Shown here piece by piece: positions 24,359 to 37,200 of a DNA stretch of 64,000 nt (position 1 is the stretch's first letter; each line of letters opens with the position of its first letter). A model generated the notes under the pieces. The model was given only the letters and a program-made list of their open reading frames with translations, was not told the DNA's origin and searched no databases. The position numbers were made by a program, and so were the translations under genes. The DNA lies in assembly GCA_932294295.1 (NCBI GenBank), contig OW028581.1, positions 14,482,162-14,546,161 of the forward strand, in the 5' to 3' direction. The DNA is from Alitta virens. Taxonomy: Eukaryota > Annelida > Polychaeta > Phyllodocida > Nereididae.

Positions 24359-24433
24359 AGGTAGTATAGATTTAGAATTAAATAACTTAGAGAGTATTTA
24401 TATAAGTTATAATTCCTAAATCTATGCTACCTG
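24359..24433. repeat. 75-bp near-perfect hairpin
   Basis: Arms of about 30 bases at 24359-24389 and 24404-24433 pair almost perfectly (one G-U pair and small bulges) around a loop of about 13 bases. It could be a foldback MITE or a precursor-microRNA-like hairpin. The size suits either; no expression evidence. Confidence 0.6.
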
Positions 24434-25622
24434 GGGAAATAGGCCAGGATCAAGGTCACAGATAACCAATGACTGGTTAAAAATCCCTCTATTTATCTTT
24501 TATTAGAATTTAATAAAGACCCATGAGAGAAGGTCACAGGTGACCATTAGTTCTGGGTACTGCCTTAAGAAAATATGCAAATTGCCTCAAATTGCCATTA
24601 AAATTGACCTTCTCTTAGCTGCCTCAGTCATTTCCGGCTCCCTTGTTAGTATTATATTCTGCCTGCCTTGAAACTTTTAGCTGCCTGAAGATGACTGGGG
24701 GTGCCATCTGGCACAACGAATTCAGGGTCTTCCAGTGTTTTCTTCTATTGCATTAAAGTGACAATGTGTAGAGCTGCAGATACTGTTCAGAAATACTTAA
24801 GAGACACAGTACTTCAAGTAACAGCTGCTAAATATTGTGAATTTAGTCGAATTGGAACACTGAGCTCCGTTTTAAGTGTAAAGTTTTTGTTAGTGCACCC
24901 TGTATATGCCAATGAAATAGCTATTAAAAGCCTGTGCTAATTGTTATTTTTCTTTGTACCAAGCATTTGACGTGTGATAAATTTCACTGAATGGTAAATC
25001 ACACAACTCTTTGGCATCATGGTTATATGTTGTCATTTTCAATGTGCTTCTGGTTTCCTCTGCATTCGATTTGGGTTTGATAAAAATGTTATAGAATTAT
25101 TGTGACATTGCAACATTTTCCTATAGATGTTTATTTGCAGTTTTATATCGTACTATAATATATTTTTTTATACCTCACTATGATAAAAATTCATGCAAAG
25201 ATATACCTTAGGAAACAGGTTAGCCAAACAAACTTTCCCGTTGTGCATGACTGACTTACAGCTGCATGGTGAATTGAAGACACGAATTCTTGAAAAGACT
25301 CCCCACAAAGATAGCAAAATAACATGCTTCATGTGATTCATGTACATGGATAATACGAGAAAAATGTGATTCAGGTAGGACTTATAATTTTTCTCATTCT
25401 TCTTGATAACTTTGGCTTATGATGGTGATAATTAAGTGCTTGGTATGGTATTCAATTGTCATCTCATTGTGATGGTTACTAGACTACTACTGTACATGAT
25501 GACATGATTATCGCCTGTCTAGCCATTACTTCATCTTTCTTAGAGTAGGATTTAATATGAATGTCTACAGTTTTCTTCTTTTCAAACGAAATTGAGGAAA
25601 TGTTTAGCAAACTTTCCAACTG

Positions 25623-25813
25623 GTGGTGGATGGATTAGGGATTTACATCCTGTATTTCTGCGCCTGATGGGCTAATTAGGACAGGCAGGAACCATGGCAA
25701 TGAGATGATCGATGAAACAGCCATCCAACTTATTTATAGGCTCGACCGGGAATTGAACCCGGGACCCAGTGGTTGGAAGCCTGCACTACCACTGAGCTAG
25801 GCCCCCAACCCCT
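25623..25813 (-). mobile_element. tRNA-derived SINE (family A, minus-strand copy)
   Basis: A reverse-complement copy with box A- and box B-like sequences in the tRNA head near 25740-25805 and the CCCTAAT..CC tail at the low-coordinate end. It is flanked by 16-bp direct repeats starting GCAAACTTT (25607-25622 and 25814-25829) with one mismatch, showing retroposition. Confidence 0.8.
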
Positions 25814-26340
25814 GCAAACTTTCTAACTGATAATGACACTTTTATCTATATTTCTATTTCTCAATCATAGTTAATGCTACTGATCTGAGTGAGCTAATAT
25901 GAACAGCTGCCAGGAGCAGACATAATGATGAGGCTTTGAGTCCATACCATGTTACACATTTACCTATTAGCCAAGACACCGGCATTCTAATTTAACTTCT
26001 CATGTGGTTGATATTAATTCTAAATAATTCGATTTACTCTTTACTGCATTTTCCATTGGAATTTATGTTATTTGTCTTTGGTGATAACAAATACTGTGGA
26101 GAACAAAAATATTAATATCGAATCCTACTATAACTATTAAGGGTCCCATTTATATATGTCTAGTTCTGGAAATGTCTTGGCGGTTGTTGTAGGAAATGAT
26201 ATCTTATCTGGGAAGGTTTGGTTGGCCTATTAGTTATTTTCAACCTTGCAGAGTTCCAGCTTCTATCACAAGAAACCACCAGGATGATTCACTGTGAACT
26301 GAATGATATGATAATGGGCAACAGCTGGTGTCTGGTCCAA

Positions 26341-26508
26341 CAAATATGTCCAACCGCTGGGTCCCGGGTTCGATTCCCGGTCGAGCCTAAGTTGGATGGC
26401 CGTTTCATCCTTCGTCTCATTGCCATGGTCTCTGCCTGTCCCAATTAGCCCAACTGGTGCAGAAATACAGGACGTAAAGCCCTAATCACCTGCCCACCCA
26501 CCCACCCT
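26341..26508 (+). mobile_element. tRNA-derived SINE (family A, 5'-truncated)
   Basis: It starts inside the tRNA head at TCCAACCGCTGGG, so box A is missing. It continues through an intact box B and body to the GCCCACCCACCC tail. 5' truncation is typical of LINE-mediated retroposition. A different SINE-like repeat abuts its tail. Confidence 0.8.
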
Positions 26509-26514
26509 TCAATT

Positions 26515-26645
26515 TATGTCTCATGCGACTGACATCTAGCTAGGATATAGCTCATGAAGAGAGCCCAGACTGGGGACCTTCAACTGAGCTGGCCAACATA
26601 GAATTGATAGATGACTTAACCATTAGGCCACCCAGCTGCTTGCTG
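26515..26645 (-). mobile_element. SINE-like repeat family C
   Basis: On the minus strand it starts with GGGTGGCCTAATGGTTAAGTC, which resembles a tRNA box A region, followed by a degenerate box B (TTGAAGGTCCCC). A related copy is at 48350-48495. It directly adjoins the tail of the family A SINE. Confidence 0.5.
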
Positions 26646-27909
26646 TCTTCACACTAGGACCACCCGGCTTCATCATTGGTGGTGTTATAGCATTACAACA
26701 TTTTTCATAGACTTGACTCTAGATGATGTTATAAGAATGCAGGACTCCCATTGGTTAAGACATCATTAAAGCCAATGGGAATTCTAGATTCACATGATGT
26801 CATCTGGAATAGGAACTTTCTTGTTTTTTTTTATATGCTACCAGAGCGCTGTGTCATCACTTGACGTGTGTGTAGATGTTGCATGAAAAATAAATGAAGT
26901 ATAATCAACATTGGTGGATTTAATGGACGTCTCATGTAACACTGATTTGTGCTTTGCCAACACCATCTGATGTTTCTTTACATTGCACTTTTACTTATAA
27001 TTGGCAGATCTCTCATTAAAGTTGCATATGCACTTGCACAATGTGATGCAGCTTTGTATGAATTAGTTTCTTTGTTGATCCTCAAAGTAGAATATTGGCC
27101 TTTGGTGAATGAGTAATTTGGTTTGCCAGATTTTACTGCCATTGTAATATCTACACAAACAAGGATTTCATGGCCATGTTGATACTTGAAGCTCCACTGT
27201 CTGTCAAAATTACTATTTTCTAAAACTTCATTAAATGAATGAAGATCACCTTATTTGATCAAGGCACACTAAATGTGTGTAAGCTATTGAATTAATTACA
27301 GAAAATAAATGATACATTGAAAGCAATCAAGACCAAAATATGGAAATACAATGGAAATGGCATCTTCACCCATTGTTGAGTATTGTGACGTCATCACTTG
27401 GTTTGTTTATATATTGGATTTTTGATGGCATGAAAAATTAAATACTAGGTGAAGTTTATTTCTTTTATAGAGGGATAGTGAACCCAGCAAGGCTTTGGAT
27501 GGTAGGTAATCAGTATTAAGAAGACAATGAAGTGAATGCAATAGATTTTGCAATTCAGCTGGTTTAATTGGAGTAGAGTACCAGGGTAGTTCATCTAAAT
27601 TAAAGCTACCTGCTGAAGTGAAAGCACACATCAGAGCAACGAGCATGACGTCTGACCTGTTTAATAGCATAGCAAGTTAAAATGTGATGTACAAGCCAAA
27701 TCAACTGAACCAAGATTAACACCTGTGTACGTACAGTTAGTTTCATTAAAATTGGCTTGTAATATTGAATCTAGACAAAGCTAGACAACTTCTATACAAA
27801 TGTTACCTGCCAGTAAACAGAACTGTTTATGAAACTAACTGTAATTTGGGGAAATAGAGTGTGTTTATTTGCTTCTCTAAGGGATGTTGTCTTTGGTATT
27901 ACAATATAG

Positions 27910-27990
27910 TACAGTGGTGGAAATAAGTTTGGGCACACCAGATACATTTGTGTCATCAGAATTATATTAAACTTATATGAACAAAAGTAG
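27910..27990 (+). mobile_element. Solitary Tc1/mariner-type terminal repeat
   Basis: TA followed by CAGTGGTGGAAATAAGTTTG and then GGCACACC matches the usual Tc1-type terminal inverted repeat. I found no inverted partner within about 2 kb, so this is a truncated relic. Confidence 0.5.
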
Positions 27991-28762
27991 AGAGCACAGC
28001 AGTCTAGTTGGCAAAAGTTTCCATTGAAATTATCAAGCAAAACATTTGAAAGACAGATAACAAGAACTTGAATTAGAAAATATGTATACACCAAAATCTT
28101 GCTAATTCTAATACAACTATGTGGCAAAGAAGATGGCAGAAAGTTTCGCTGAAATGCCCCAGATGCTTTATAAAACTTTTATAAATGGACGCTTCTTGAG
28201 TGCTAAGTGACACTTTCAAAAATGGGTCTCAAGCTGCTGTGACGAATCAACGTTACATGTATTGTGACATTATGTGATCAGAAGAACACATTTTGTTGTG
28301 AGAGTGTTTGCTGTCTGGGGTATCATTATTATAGGAATTGATATTATGATTAACAATTCACATTTTTCAAATTTAAGAGGCTCTAGTATAATCAAGTAAA
28401 ACCTGAAGAAATTACACATATATTGTATAGTTGTATAGTAGGTTGCTGTAAAAGTGGTGGTTTTTAAAAAAAAAAATCAAAAGGGAGCTTTTCCTATTTC
28501 TATGATAGAGATCAACTACAATGCAAATTTCACCTCCAAATTTTGAGTTTAAGCCTTGCCACCACCCACTTGAAGTTTCGACCCAGGTCTTAAAATGGAT
28601 AACAACACATTGCTTCTTGGGAAACCAATTCCTGAACTTTTTTAACTTCCATGGTATTGATTGTCAGTTTAAAAGCTTAGGGTTTGGCCCATTGCTTAAA
28701 AGGTTTGTCCATTTTCTGCTCTTCCATACTTTCAATAAAAGGATATGCCCAGAATAAGTGGG

Positions 28763-28944
28763 CGAGGGCCTAGCTCAGAGGTAGCGCTCTGGGCTTCCAA
28801 CCGCTGGGTCCCGGGTTCGATTCCCGGTCGAGCCTAAGTTGGATGGCTGTTTCATCCTTCATCTCATTGCCATGGTCTCTGCCTGTCCTAATTAGCCCAA
28901 CTGGTGCAGAAATACAGGACGTAAAGCCCTAATCACCCACCCAC
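28763..28944 (+). mobile_element. tRNA-derived SINE (family A)
   Basis: A full-length copy with both polymerase III boxes (TAGCTCAGAGGTAGCGC and GGTTCGATTCC), the CTTCCAA anticodon-loop-like segment, the body and a CACCCACCCACC tail. It is nearly identical to the copy at 14406-14590, so both are fairly young. No clear target duplication. Confidence 0.85.
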
Positions 28945-29040
28945 CAGTTGACATTCAAGGGTGGTTATGTAACTGGTGCCCTAAACCTAATTGAAAGATA
29001 AAACCCATTACTGCTGTTGGAACTAGTAACAGAAGAACTT

Positions 29041-29104
29041 TCCCTTCATATAAAGCCCTTGAAAGTCCTGGGCCTCCTCATGGCAAGGGTGGTAACACTG
29101 GGTG
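29041..29104 (+). mobile_element. SINE-like repeat family B, fragment
   Basis: It begins AAGCCCTTGAAAGTCCTGGG and continues with GGCAAGGGTGG, as in the complete copy at 16218-16463. It stops where the minisatellite region begins. Confidence 0.5.
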
Positions 29105-29140
29105 TCAGCGCTCCCTATGACTGGTACTCCCATTCAAGTG

Positions 29141-29436
29141 GCTAGTGCTCCCTACACCTAGCTCACGCTACACATTGCTCTCCATACACCTAGAATTCCC
29201 TAGACCTAGTGCTCCCTACACCTAGTTTTTTCATATACCTAGCTCACCATACACCTAGTGCTCCATACACCTAGCACACGCTACACATTGCTCTCCATAC
29301 ACCTAGAATTCCCTAGACCTAGTGCTCCCTACACCTAGTTTTTTTTTTCATATACCTAGCCCTCCATACACCTAGTGCTCCATACACCTAGTGCTCCATA
29401 CACATAGTGCTCCATACATCTAGCATACACCTGAAT
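29141..29436. repeat. Minisatellite built on a CTCCATACACCTAGTG unit
   Basis: Imperfect copies of a 16-bp unit (variants of CTCCATACACCTAGTG) fill the region. A larger block of about 115 bp (from about 29161 and again from about 29274) is itself duplicated, including an oligo-T stretch of different length in each block. It suggests a two-level tandem expansion. Confidence 0.8.
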
Positions 29437-30978
29437 GACCTTTCAGGTTAACATGTCGCTAAACATAATTAAAAGTCCAAGCCTTCATGTAAAAGTATTG
29501 TAGTAGCTGCAAATCCCATTTACCAGCGTAACACTAAATAAATTTGCATTAACTGGGATGAATTTTTAATTACAAGTCAATCTTCAGTGATGGCTGCAAT
29601 GTGACTGGATGATGTTTCTTTTGAATGCAAATGAACCAATCAATAATCGCTCTATTGATGATGTATTCTGGTATCCTTGGTGAGGATTGGGTGGTGGCTG
29701 AAGTACTCTTCAAACCTAAAAGCCTTCAACATCCCTGTCCTTGCAGCATTATCTGCATGGCTGCGTTCTGGAGACATCGCTAGAGTCTGTGGTCGACATG
29801 GTCAATATTCTGAAATTGGTTTGTATGTGAAGGAACTCTTATGCAAGTCACCGAATAAATATTTAATTTTGTAAGTATATCATATTCAAGCATTTGTTTT
29901 AAGATTGTGCAGTCTGCGTCTGAGAAAAAAACAATTACACTGAAATTAAATTAACCAGTGTACGTGGTCAGTGAATTGGCAAGTAATGGTACATAAGGTA
30001 GAACAGTTAATTTGACCAGTTACTGATGTCAAGACTGGTGTCAAAGTGTGACTGGGCTGGCTGCCCCCTTAATTGGGCCAGATTACAATCAAGAGACTTG
30101 AAGAAAATTGGACCAACTCTGGTAAATTGAATAGCTATTAGATCTATTAGCTATCCACCCAGGAGAAGCTATTCTTCCTGATAGATACTCCTGTTTTGAA
30201 CTGTTGACATCCTGGGTTCCAGGACTTCTTTCCAGCACAGACACTCCACATGAGCTTTATCCTAATTTCATGTCGATTGCAGCAGCTGTTCCTTTCTAAA
30301 TCTTGCTGCTGTCAAAGCCATGCCGGAATTAATTTATTTTTCTACTTGAATGTGAGATAAATTTGAGTCGATTCATAGTTTAGATTAGCAGTGTGTGGTA
30401 CTCCATCAAACAAATAATTGTTTGGCTGGTTCCACATAGTAGTTTGTTTAATTAAAATCAGCCATATAGGCATATTGATTGTCGTTAGAGAGTAGTTGTC
30501 TAAGGACAAAAAATATCTTGACTGATTCCAAACAAACTATTGAGCAGACACCAGCGAAACTATTTTTTAGTCTGAAACAAACAATTATTTTTTATGGGAC
30601 CCTTTCTTCTCATCTTTGAATCTGCCCCTGGCAAGCACCAGATCAGTAGCATTTAAAAAGGAATGCATTAAAATATCCCTCGTGGAACCATGTGATTTTC
30701 AAGAATAATGTCATAGCCAAATTCACTAAAAAAAAATCCCTCTGACTTGGCAAAAACTTGATATTTTGATTATATTATTATTAAGTGTAGACTTTTTGTT
30801 GTGTCTGGAATGTCTGATCCCCGAGATCAATTTTGGTTAACCAGATATTCAGTCTTAGTCAATTCTCTCTTTGTCAATGTGTCATAAGTCATACTGACTA
30901 CTTAGTCAAAGACCTCCAAAGTCCTGCACCTCCTTGTCAAAACGTGCACGTGAAATTGACTACTTGTTTATGAAGACA

Positions 30979-31075
30979 CACTTGTCAGTCAAAAAGACTT
31001 TGAAGCTAACAAACTTGTCAGTCAAAATGACTATGAAGCTGACAAACTTGTCAGTCAAAATGACTATGGGGTCAG
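30979..31075. repeat. 33-bp tandem repeat, about 2.7 copies
   Basis: The unit contains ACTTGTCAGTCAAAATGACT followed by ATGAAGCTGACAA. Each unit contains a short internal palindrome (GTCA..TGAC). It lies about 150 bp upstream of the ion-channel start codon. Confidence 0.75.
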
Positions 31076-31227
31076 TTATTCTACACACTGTTAAATGACT
31101 TAGGCCTAGTAAGAAATACATGCTCCATTCAAGTTCTGCACACATCACTGCATTTATTTTCAGATAAAAAGTCTAGGAAACCTGGTGCCAACTGGCTTGG
31201 TTCTCACAGCAGGGTAACTGCTTAATC

Positions 31228-34200
31228 ATGGTGGATCTCAAAACCCATATCGTCATACCTGTGATTTGTATTTTTACGCTATATGTCTTTGATGTAGCAG
31301 GTAAGACATTTTTTAGGCTAATCAAATCGTTAAAGTTGACCAAAAGATGCTAGGCTGTGTATTGTGGGATATTAAGGGTCTGTGTAGAAGAAACCATCAC
31401 CTTGTAAATATATGTAGGCTTATACTGGTGTATTTCAGACATGTCTTCAAGATGTTTGCATTTTTATCTAAAAATAGATTGATGGCCCCTAAATTTTTAT
31501 AAGACATGGAAACGAATTGGGCATTGACTATTTATTGCCAGGTGACCCCCCCCCCCCCCCACCAGATTCCCTTGAAAAAAATTCCTATGTTCTTATCTAC
31601 CCATAGTATGAGGAAATGCCAAATATTAGGTCTAAATCTTAATCAGTTTTCATTTAAAAGCCCTTTGAAATATAATTATTTTCGCCAATGCATTTTCGGG
31701 CAACTTTGCACCATAAGTGCCAGTATAAAGCTGAGATTTTCTACACAGACCATTTCCATCCTAAAGAAATTTTAAAAGGCATTCTTGGATTGGGGGGGTC
31801 ACCTGCAGAATTTTCCAAATTCTGAATAATTTGACCCTTTATACCATTCACATCAAGTCTTGTTTTTTTATGCAAATGATAAAAAACACGCCAACACAAC
31901 ATACACACTTATATTCATTGTAATGTGGCAGTTTTCAAATTGTGGTTTTTAATTAGATTGCAGTAGAATGTATGTCTACTTGTTCACTTGCTTTCCAGTC
32001 ATATATGTTCATACCAAGCACATGAAGTATGGGATGAGCTGAGTCTCCATTGGGTGTTGCTTTCATGAGATTTTAAATTAACATTATATGTGGGATAAAT
32101 GTGTAACATGGTGTGGATTCCGAGTCTTCTCTCATCTGCATCTGACAGCTGGCCACACAATTTCACGAGGCTTCTGACCATGAAATGCTATGCACAGTCC
32201 CATACCTATTTACTGAAGATTTCATAGTTTAGTTTCCAAGCCTGTAAGCTCTGCTGTAATAAGTATTTATTTGGCATCAGTATTGGCACCCTTTACATAA
32301 GTATCTTGCCTTGCAAACATCACGATTCATGTGTAGCTTCATATCTGCCAAATGTTTGCCTATTGACAGTTTTCGCATGAAAGGGCATTATCCCATGACT
32401 GTAAACACGAGAATTATGTTGTTTGCCCAATTTCGTCCATATGCTGTGTTATGTACATAATGTGCAGTGGACTTATGCAATATGCAAGCGAGTACAGATA
32501 CTCAAACATTTACAATGCGAAATTGAAATGAATTATTCATGAAACCATGGTGGTTGAAGGGTTCACTTTCCTGGTCAACTTTCGTCCCACAAAGTGACAA
32601 CTTTCGTCCCACGAAATTACCTACTTTGTACCACGAAGGGACCAATTTTCATAACAAGAAAGTTACCAACTTTCGTGCCACGAAAGTGCTAACTTGTCCC
32701 CCCCCCCCCTACTGACAGTTTTTTAATTAGCTTCATAAATACTGAAGGCGCAGATGTTATGCAATTCCAAGGATGCCCCTATTATAGTTACATCTATCCT
32801 GCAAAGGACATTGGAGTAGATGCAGTATAAATTGAGTAAATGACAAAAAAACATTCAGCAAAGGGGGCGCCAGCTTGCCAGTGAATTGTTCTGGCCTAAC
32901 CCAAATCCCCTTGGTCTGGAAGCCTAGGTTTATGCGACCGTATTTCTGGATATATTTTACCTAGAATCATGTCTTTCCAACCGCCAATAGAGTACAACAT
33001 TACCGTTCTTGAGGAGTTTTAACCATTATTCTAGGGTAAAATACAATTAGAGATACTGGCATGCAAACTGAGGCTTCCACACTTTATGAGTTAGAAAAAT
33101 CCCATTTTGGGTCGTTTTACACTGAAGATTGTAACCAAACTAAAGCCTGTAGAAGTATGCCATTCCTTAAGCCAAGAACAGGCATGTCTTAAGAGGTATA
33201 AACCATTATTCTCAGTAAAACATTCAGAGATACGGATGTATCAGACTATATGAAACACCCTCACTAACATCAGGATGCGTACCATTTAGAGTGTTTTAGA
33301 GTGGAAGTGGAGGAGAGGAGGATGAGGGGAGGAGGGAGGGGAGGGTGTGGATGAAGGCCCTCTTTTAAAGTTGCATATTTACAGTGTCAGGGTCAACACT
33401 TTAATAGCTCTATTACTTTTGTGGTACGACATGTGGTGCGAAAGGTGTCGTGGTGCGAAGGTATGTCGTGGTGCGAAGGTATGTCGTGGTGCGAAGGTAT
33501 GTCCTGGTGCGAAGGTATGTCCTGGTGCGAAGGTATGTCCTGGTGCGAAGGTATGTCCTGGTACGAAAGTACCGATTATCGGAGGGCGAAGCCTTCATAC
33601 CAGAAAGTGTAGTCCTGGGCCACTTTCATGGTACAAACATTGAGACTGTCATAGTGAGAAAGTTGGAACCGTCAGGGTGAGAAAGTTGGGACAGTCGTGG
33701 TACGGAAGATACTGTCTCCCCACGATACAAAGTTTTCTGTTTGGCCACCATATGGAACAGAATATACAGTTTTCACCAAATTAATCCCAAATATACAAGT
33801 ATGCAATACAATATACAAGCTGTTGTAAGATTAGCCACCCTGTATTATTTGGCACTGTATCAGTGTATGTCACAGTCCTGCATGTGCTGTGCTGGTCAGA
33901 TTGAATTACCAGTTGCCAGGGAACTGATGTAATGATGAGATAAAAAGGGATGAAGACCATTGTAAAGTGCAGGCTGCACTTGATCATTATTAATATCCAC
34001 TAGCATGTATTTTTACTTAGTAGATTAGCACTTATTATGCATTTTTATTCTCTTAGATAATTCTAGCTAATTTACACACTGCCAGCTTGCCAACCAGTCA
34101 TTATTGATCAATTTATATAGTTATAGGCTCATAGCAAACCTGCTTAAATATTAAAGACTCAGGAATTCTTTCTTAAAACCACTGAAGCATTAAGTTGCAT

Positions 34201-37200
34201 TACCTTTGCTTGACTTTGGGAAATTTCCATTTATTCCAGAATTCCTGAGTTAAGCAATGCCTCAACATATTGGCATATCTTTGTCCTTGCAGCTAGTTAA
34301 ACTGTAAAATTTGATTGAATTAAGGTAGGTTGGCTGGTAGCCTTAACAGTTTGGGGGACCATCTCCACAGATTGAGAGGGTCCCTGTCCCGACATGCTCC
34401 AGTGAGCTTGATCCTTATTGGATGGATCATTTTGGATCACTCTTAAGATTAGTTGTGCATGATTGATGGCAGATAGCCTCAGTTAATATTGATACTTTAA
34501 TAAGGACCTGCAACAATAAAAATCAGCAGTTCTTACTTGACTTGTGAGCTGAGAAAGCAAGCTATTTTGTTTGTCTTACTTGGTTGTTTTACTACTTGGA
34601 AGTTGTCTCTATCCTGAGACTCACTGTAGCACAGTGTAGCAGAGTCTCTCTGATTTGGCTGCCTATTTGGATTATATCTCATAGCTTGGGATTGGACTCT
34701 GACACACCATCTTTAGAGTCATGATGGTCAGACTTTTTACACCATGTTACACACGTGCGGTGTTTGTAGCTCCCAAATGAGCCACTTTCAAAAAGTTGTA
34801 CTGGCTTAGTAATTCACAAATAATAGAATGACTTCAGTAGAAATTAAAACCCAAAGCCTAGGAATGAAAAGATTGAGTGAATTAGTGTTCGAGTTCTGCT
34901 TGGGGGAACGAAAATTTCAATTTTTCTTATTATTAAGTGTTTTTTTTTTTTTCATACATGATCGATGCCTTTTCTGCAAAGAATATGGCAACAAGGGTGA
35001 TGAAATATTAATCCCACATACTATCACTTTAATTTTACGGAATTCATGAGGCTAAGCATTTTTTGTTACCAGGGGAACTTCAAGACTCGAATGAGGAGAG
35101 CAAACTTCTAGACAAACTTTTTGCTAATTACAACCGAATGGCAAGACCCGTCCTCAACAGCAATGAACCGCTTCACATAAACGTCTCTTTCAAAATCCAG
35201 TTCTTCAACGATCTGGTAAAAAAGCGTTCTACTCTAAAAGTCACCAACTATACCCCTGTAGAATAACTAGATTTAGTGTCATGAAACATTGCTTATCCAA
35301 GCAAATTCTGTGCAGATTCTTTTCTTCTTTATTTTAAGAAAGTGCATATTAGCAAATCTGTGTGGAAATCTTAAAACGTTTCGTCATGAAATCTAGAAAT
35401 GTATATATTTCGTTTTCCACTTTCTGTGCCTGTCAGAAACAAAAAGATGGTCAACATTTTGAAATGACCTTCATTGAGAAATCTCTGCATAAGGTGGTTT
35501 TCTTATTAGGAAGTGTACAATAAAAACAAGATTAATCTTAAAAAGGACAATTATGGGATAGTATCAAAGGAGTTACCATATTATTTGCAGGATGAAGTCA
35601 GGCAAGTGATGTCCACTTATGTCTGGATTCTTCTCGTGAGTTTCTTCAATTAGTTCTTTATGAATAGTTCTCGTTGTTGGTAGTAAGTGTTGTGCTATGA
35701 GGTTTGTTACACTTGCGATACTGTCAATTTAATTGTCATTTTGTTGTTGATATTAATAAGTAAGCAGTAGATATTGTTGATATTGTGAATTATATTCTGA
35801 TTATTATGATAATGTAAATTTTAATCCTTGGCCAATATTGTGTTCATTATTATGATGTCAGTGTATTGTAATGTTCCCTTTGTTGAAGAAATGGAAAGAC
35901 AGCTACCTGACCTGGAAGCCAGAAGATCATGGCGGTTTGAATGAGCTTACCCTTCCTCCTTATGCAATTTGGGTGCCCGATGGTTATTTTGAAAACAAGT
36001 CCGTGTTTGATCATTTCATTATATAAACTGTAACCGGGGTATCTTTGGCCGCCTCTGGGTATCTTTGGCTGCCTCGGGTAACTTTGCCTGCCTATGAAAA
36101 AATTGATTTTGTCGCGTTTTTCATATTTCAGCCCTCTGAAGTTTATCTTTGGCCATGGCCAAAATGACCTCAAAGGTCCCCAATTTTGTGGAATATTAAT
36201 GCAGTCTATGAAATATGTGCAGAGATTTGCTTATTAAAGTGACAGGGTCATATAGCGAAATCATCAAATAGACGTTTGAACGGTGTACACTGTAATTTGG
36301 TGTCATGCTCATGATAAACCAACAATATTTATAGGTAAACAGGTGTATATTCTTGATTTTAAAATGTTCCTGCTGTCCAACCAATGGTGGTGCCATAGAA
36401 ATGTATATATATCATGGCAAAAAATTCTGGCTGAACCATTGCAAATCCATGGGTGGCCAAAGTTACACCGATGCCGGGTAAATTTGGTCGCCCATTATTT
36501 AGTTAAATAAATGATTATAAGTTTCAAGAAGCTGTATTGTGTATGCATATCTTCCCATATAAGTTTCATTTAGGTTACATGAAATGCATTAACGTTTCTT
36601 TGTCGGTTTTGGTAGAGCACAAAAGCGGCCAAAATACCCCAGTTTATGGTAGCAAAGAAATTTCATTTATATATTTATTATAGACAAAAATCGAGTAGTT
36701 TTCAAAAGAAATATTTATCTATGTATGTATATAGTCGAACTGATACTTAGTATATTTATAAAAAAAATTTTAACTGAGCAAGTGGTTTAATAAGCATTAA
36801 GCTGTTTATGCACAGACTGATGAATTTTTCGCCCATTAGCTTCAAATCTCCTTAAACTTCTATGCAGCAGAAGAAACTTCTTGTGAACCAAGGCTCAAAC
36901 ACCCAGAATCGTAAGAATAAACAGTATCAAATAAATAAGTGTAACATATATCTGTGTATTATTTGCAGCTTAAACAGTGAATTATTTGCAAAAAGGGTGG
37001 AAGAATTAAAGTACATGAGAACAAAGCATGATGGTGATGTCACCTTCGATTGTACTGGTCTTCTGGAAACTCGATGCACACTCGATATGACTTACTTTCC
37101 ATTCGATGAGCATCAATGCAGCATCAGGGTAATGATCCTACTTTATCCTCTAAAAGAAATTAGCTGATGTGGTCCATAATTCAATGTTTAAGTTGACCAA

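Larger units (their letters stand above)
22920..25600. other. Gene-free stretch with short repeats
   Basis: No supported gene. It contains a hairpin at 24359-24433 and a decayed family A SINE at 24087-24166. The remainder is AT-rich unique-looking sequence. Confidence 0.5.

Noticed and set aside
24359..24380. A let-7-like sequence (AGGTAGTATAG) in the hairpin arm
   Set aside because: The mature let-7 pattern and the matching star strand are not present beyond the short seed-like overlap.
29677..29874. A 65-codon open frame with a reasonable amino-acid mix
   Set aside because: No ATG at the start, no splice-linked neighbour and no recognisable domain.
33413..33680. Open frames on both strands with hexapeptide repeats
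   Set aside because: They arise from an 18-bp DNA tandem repeat without stops in several frames; no start context, splice signals or homology.
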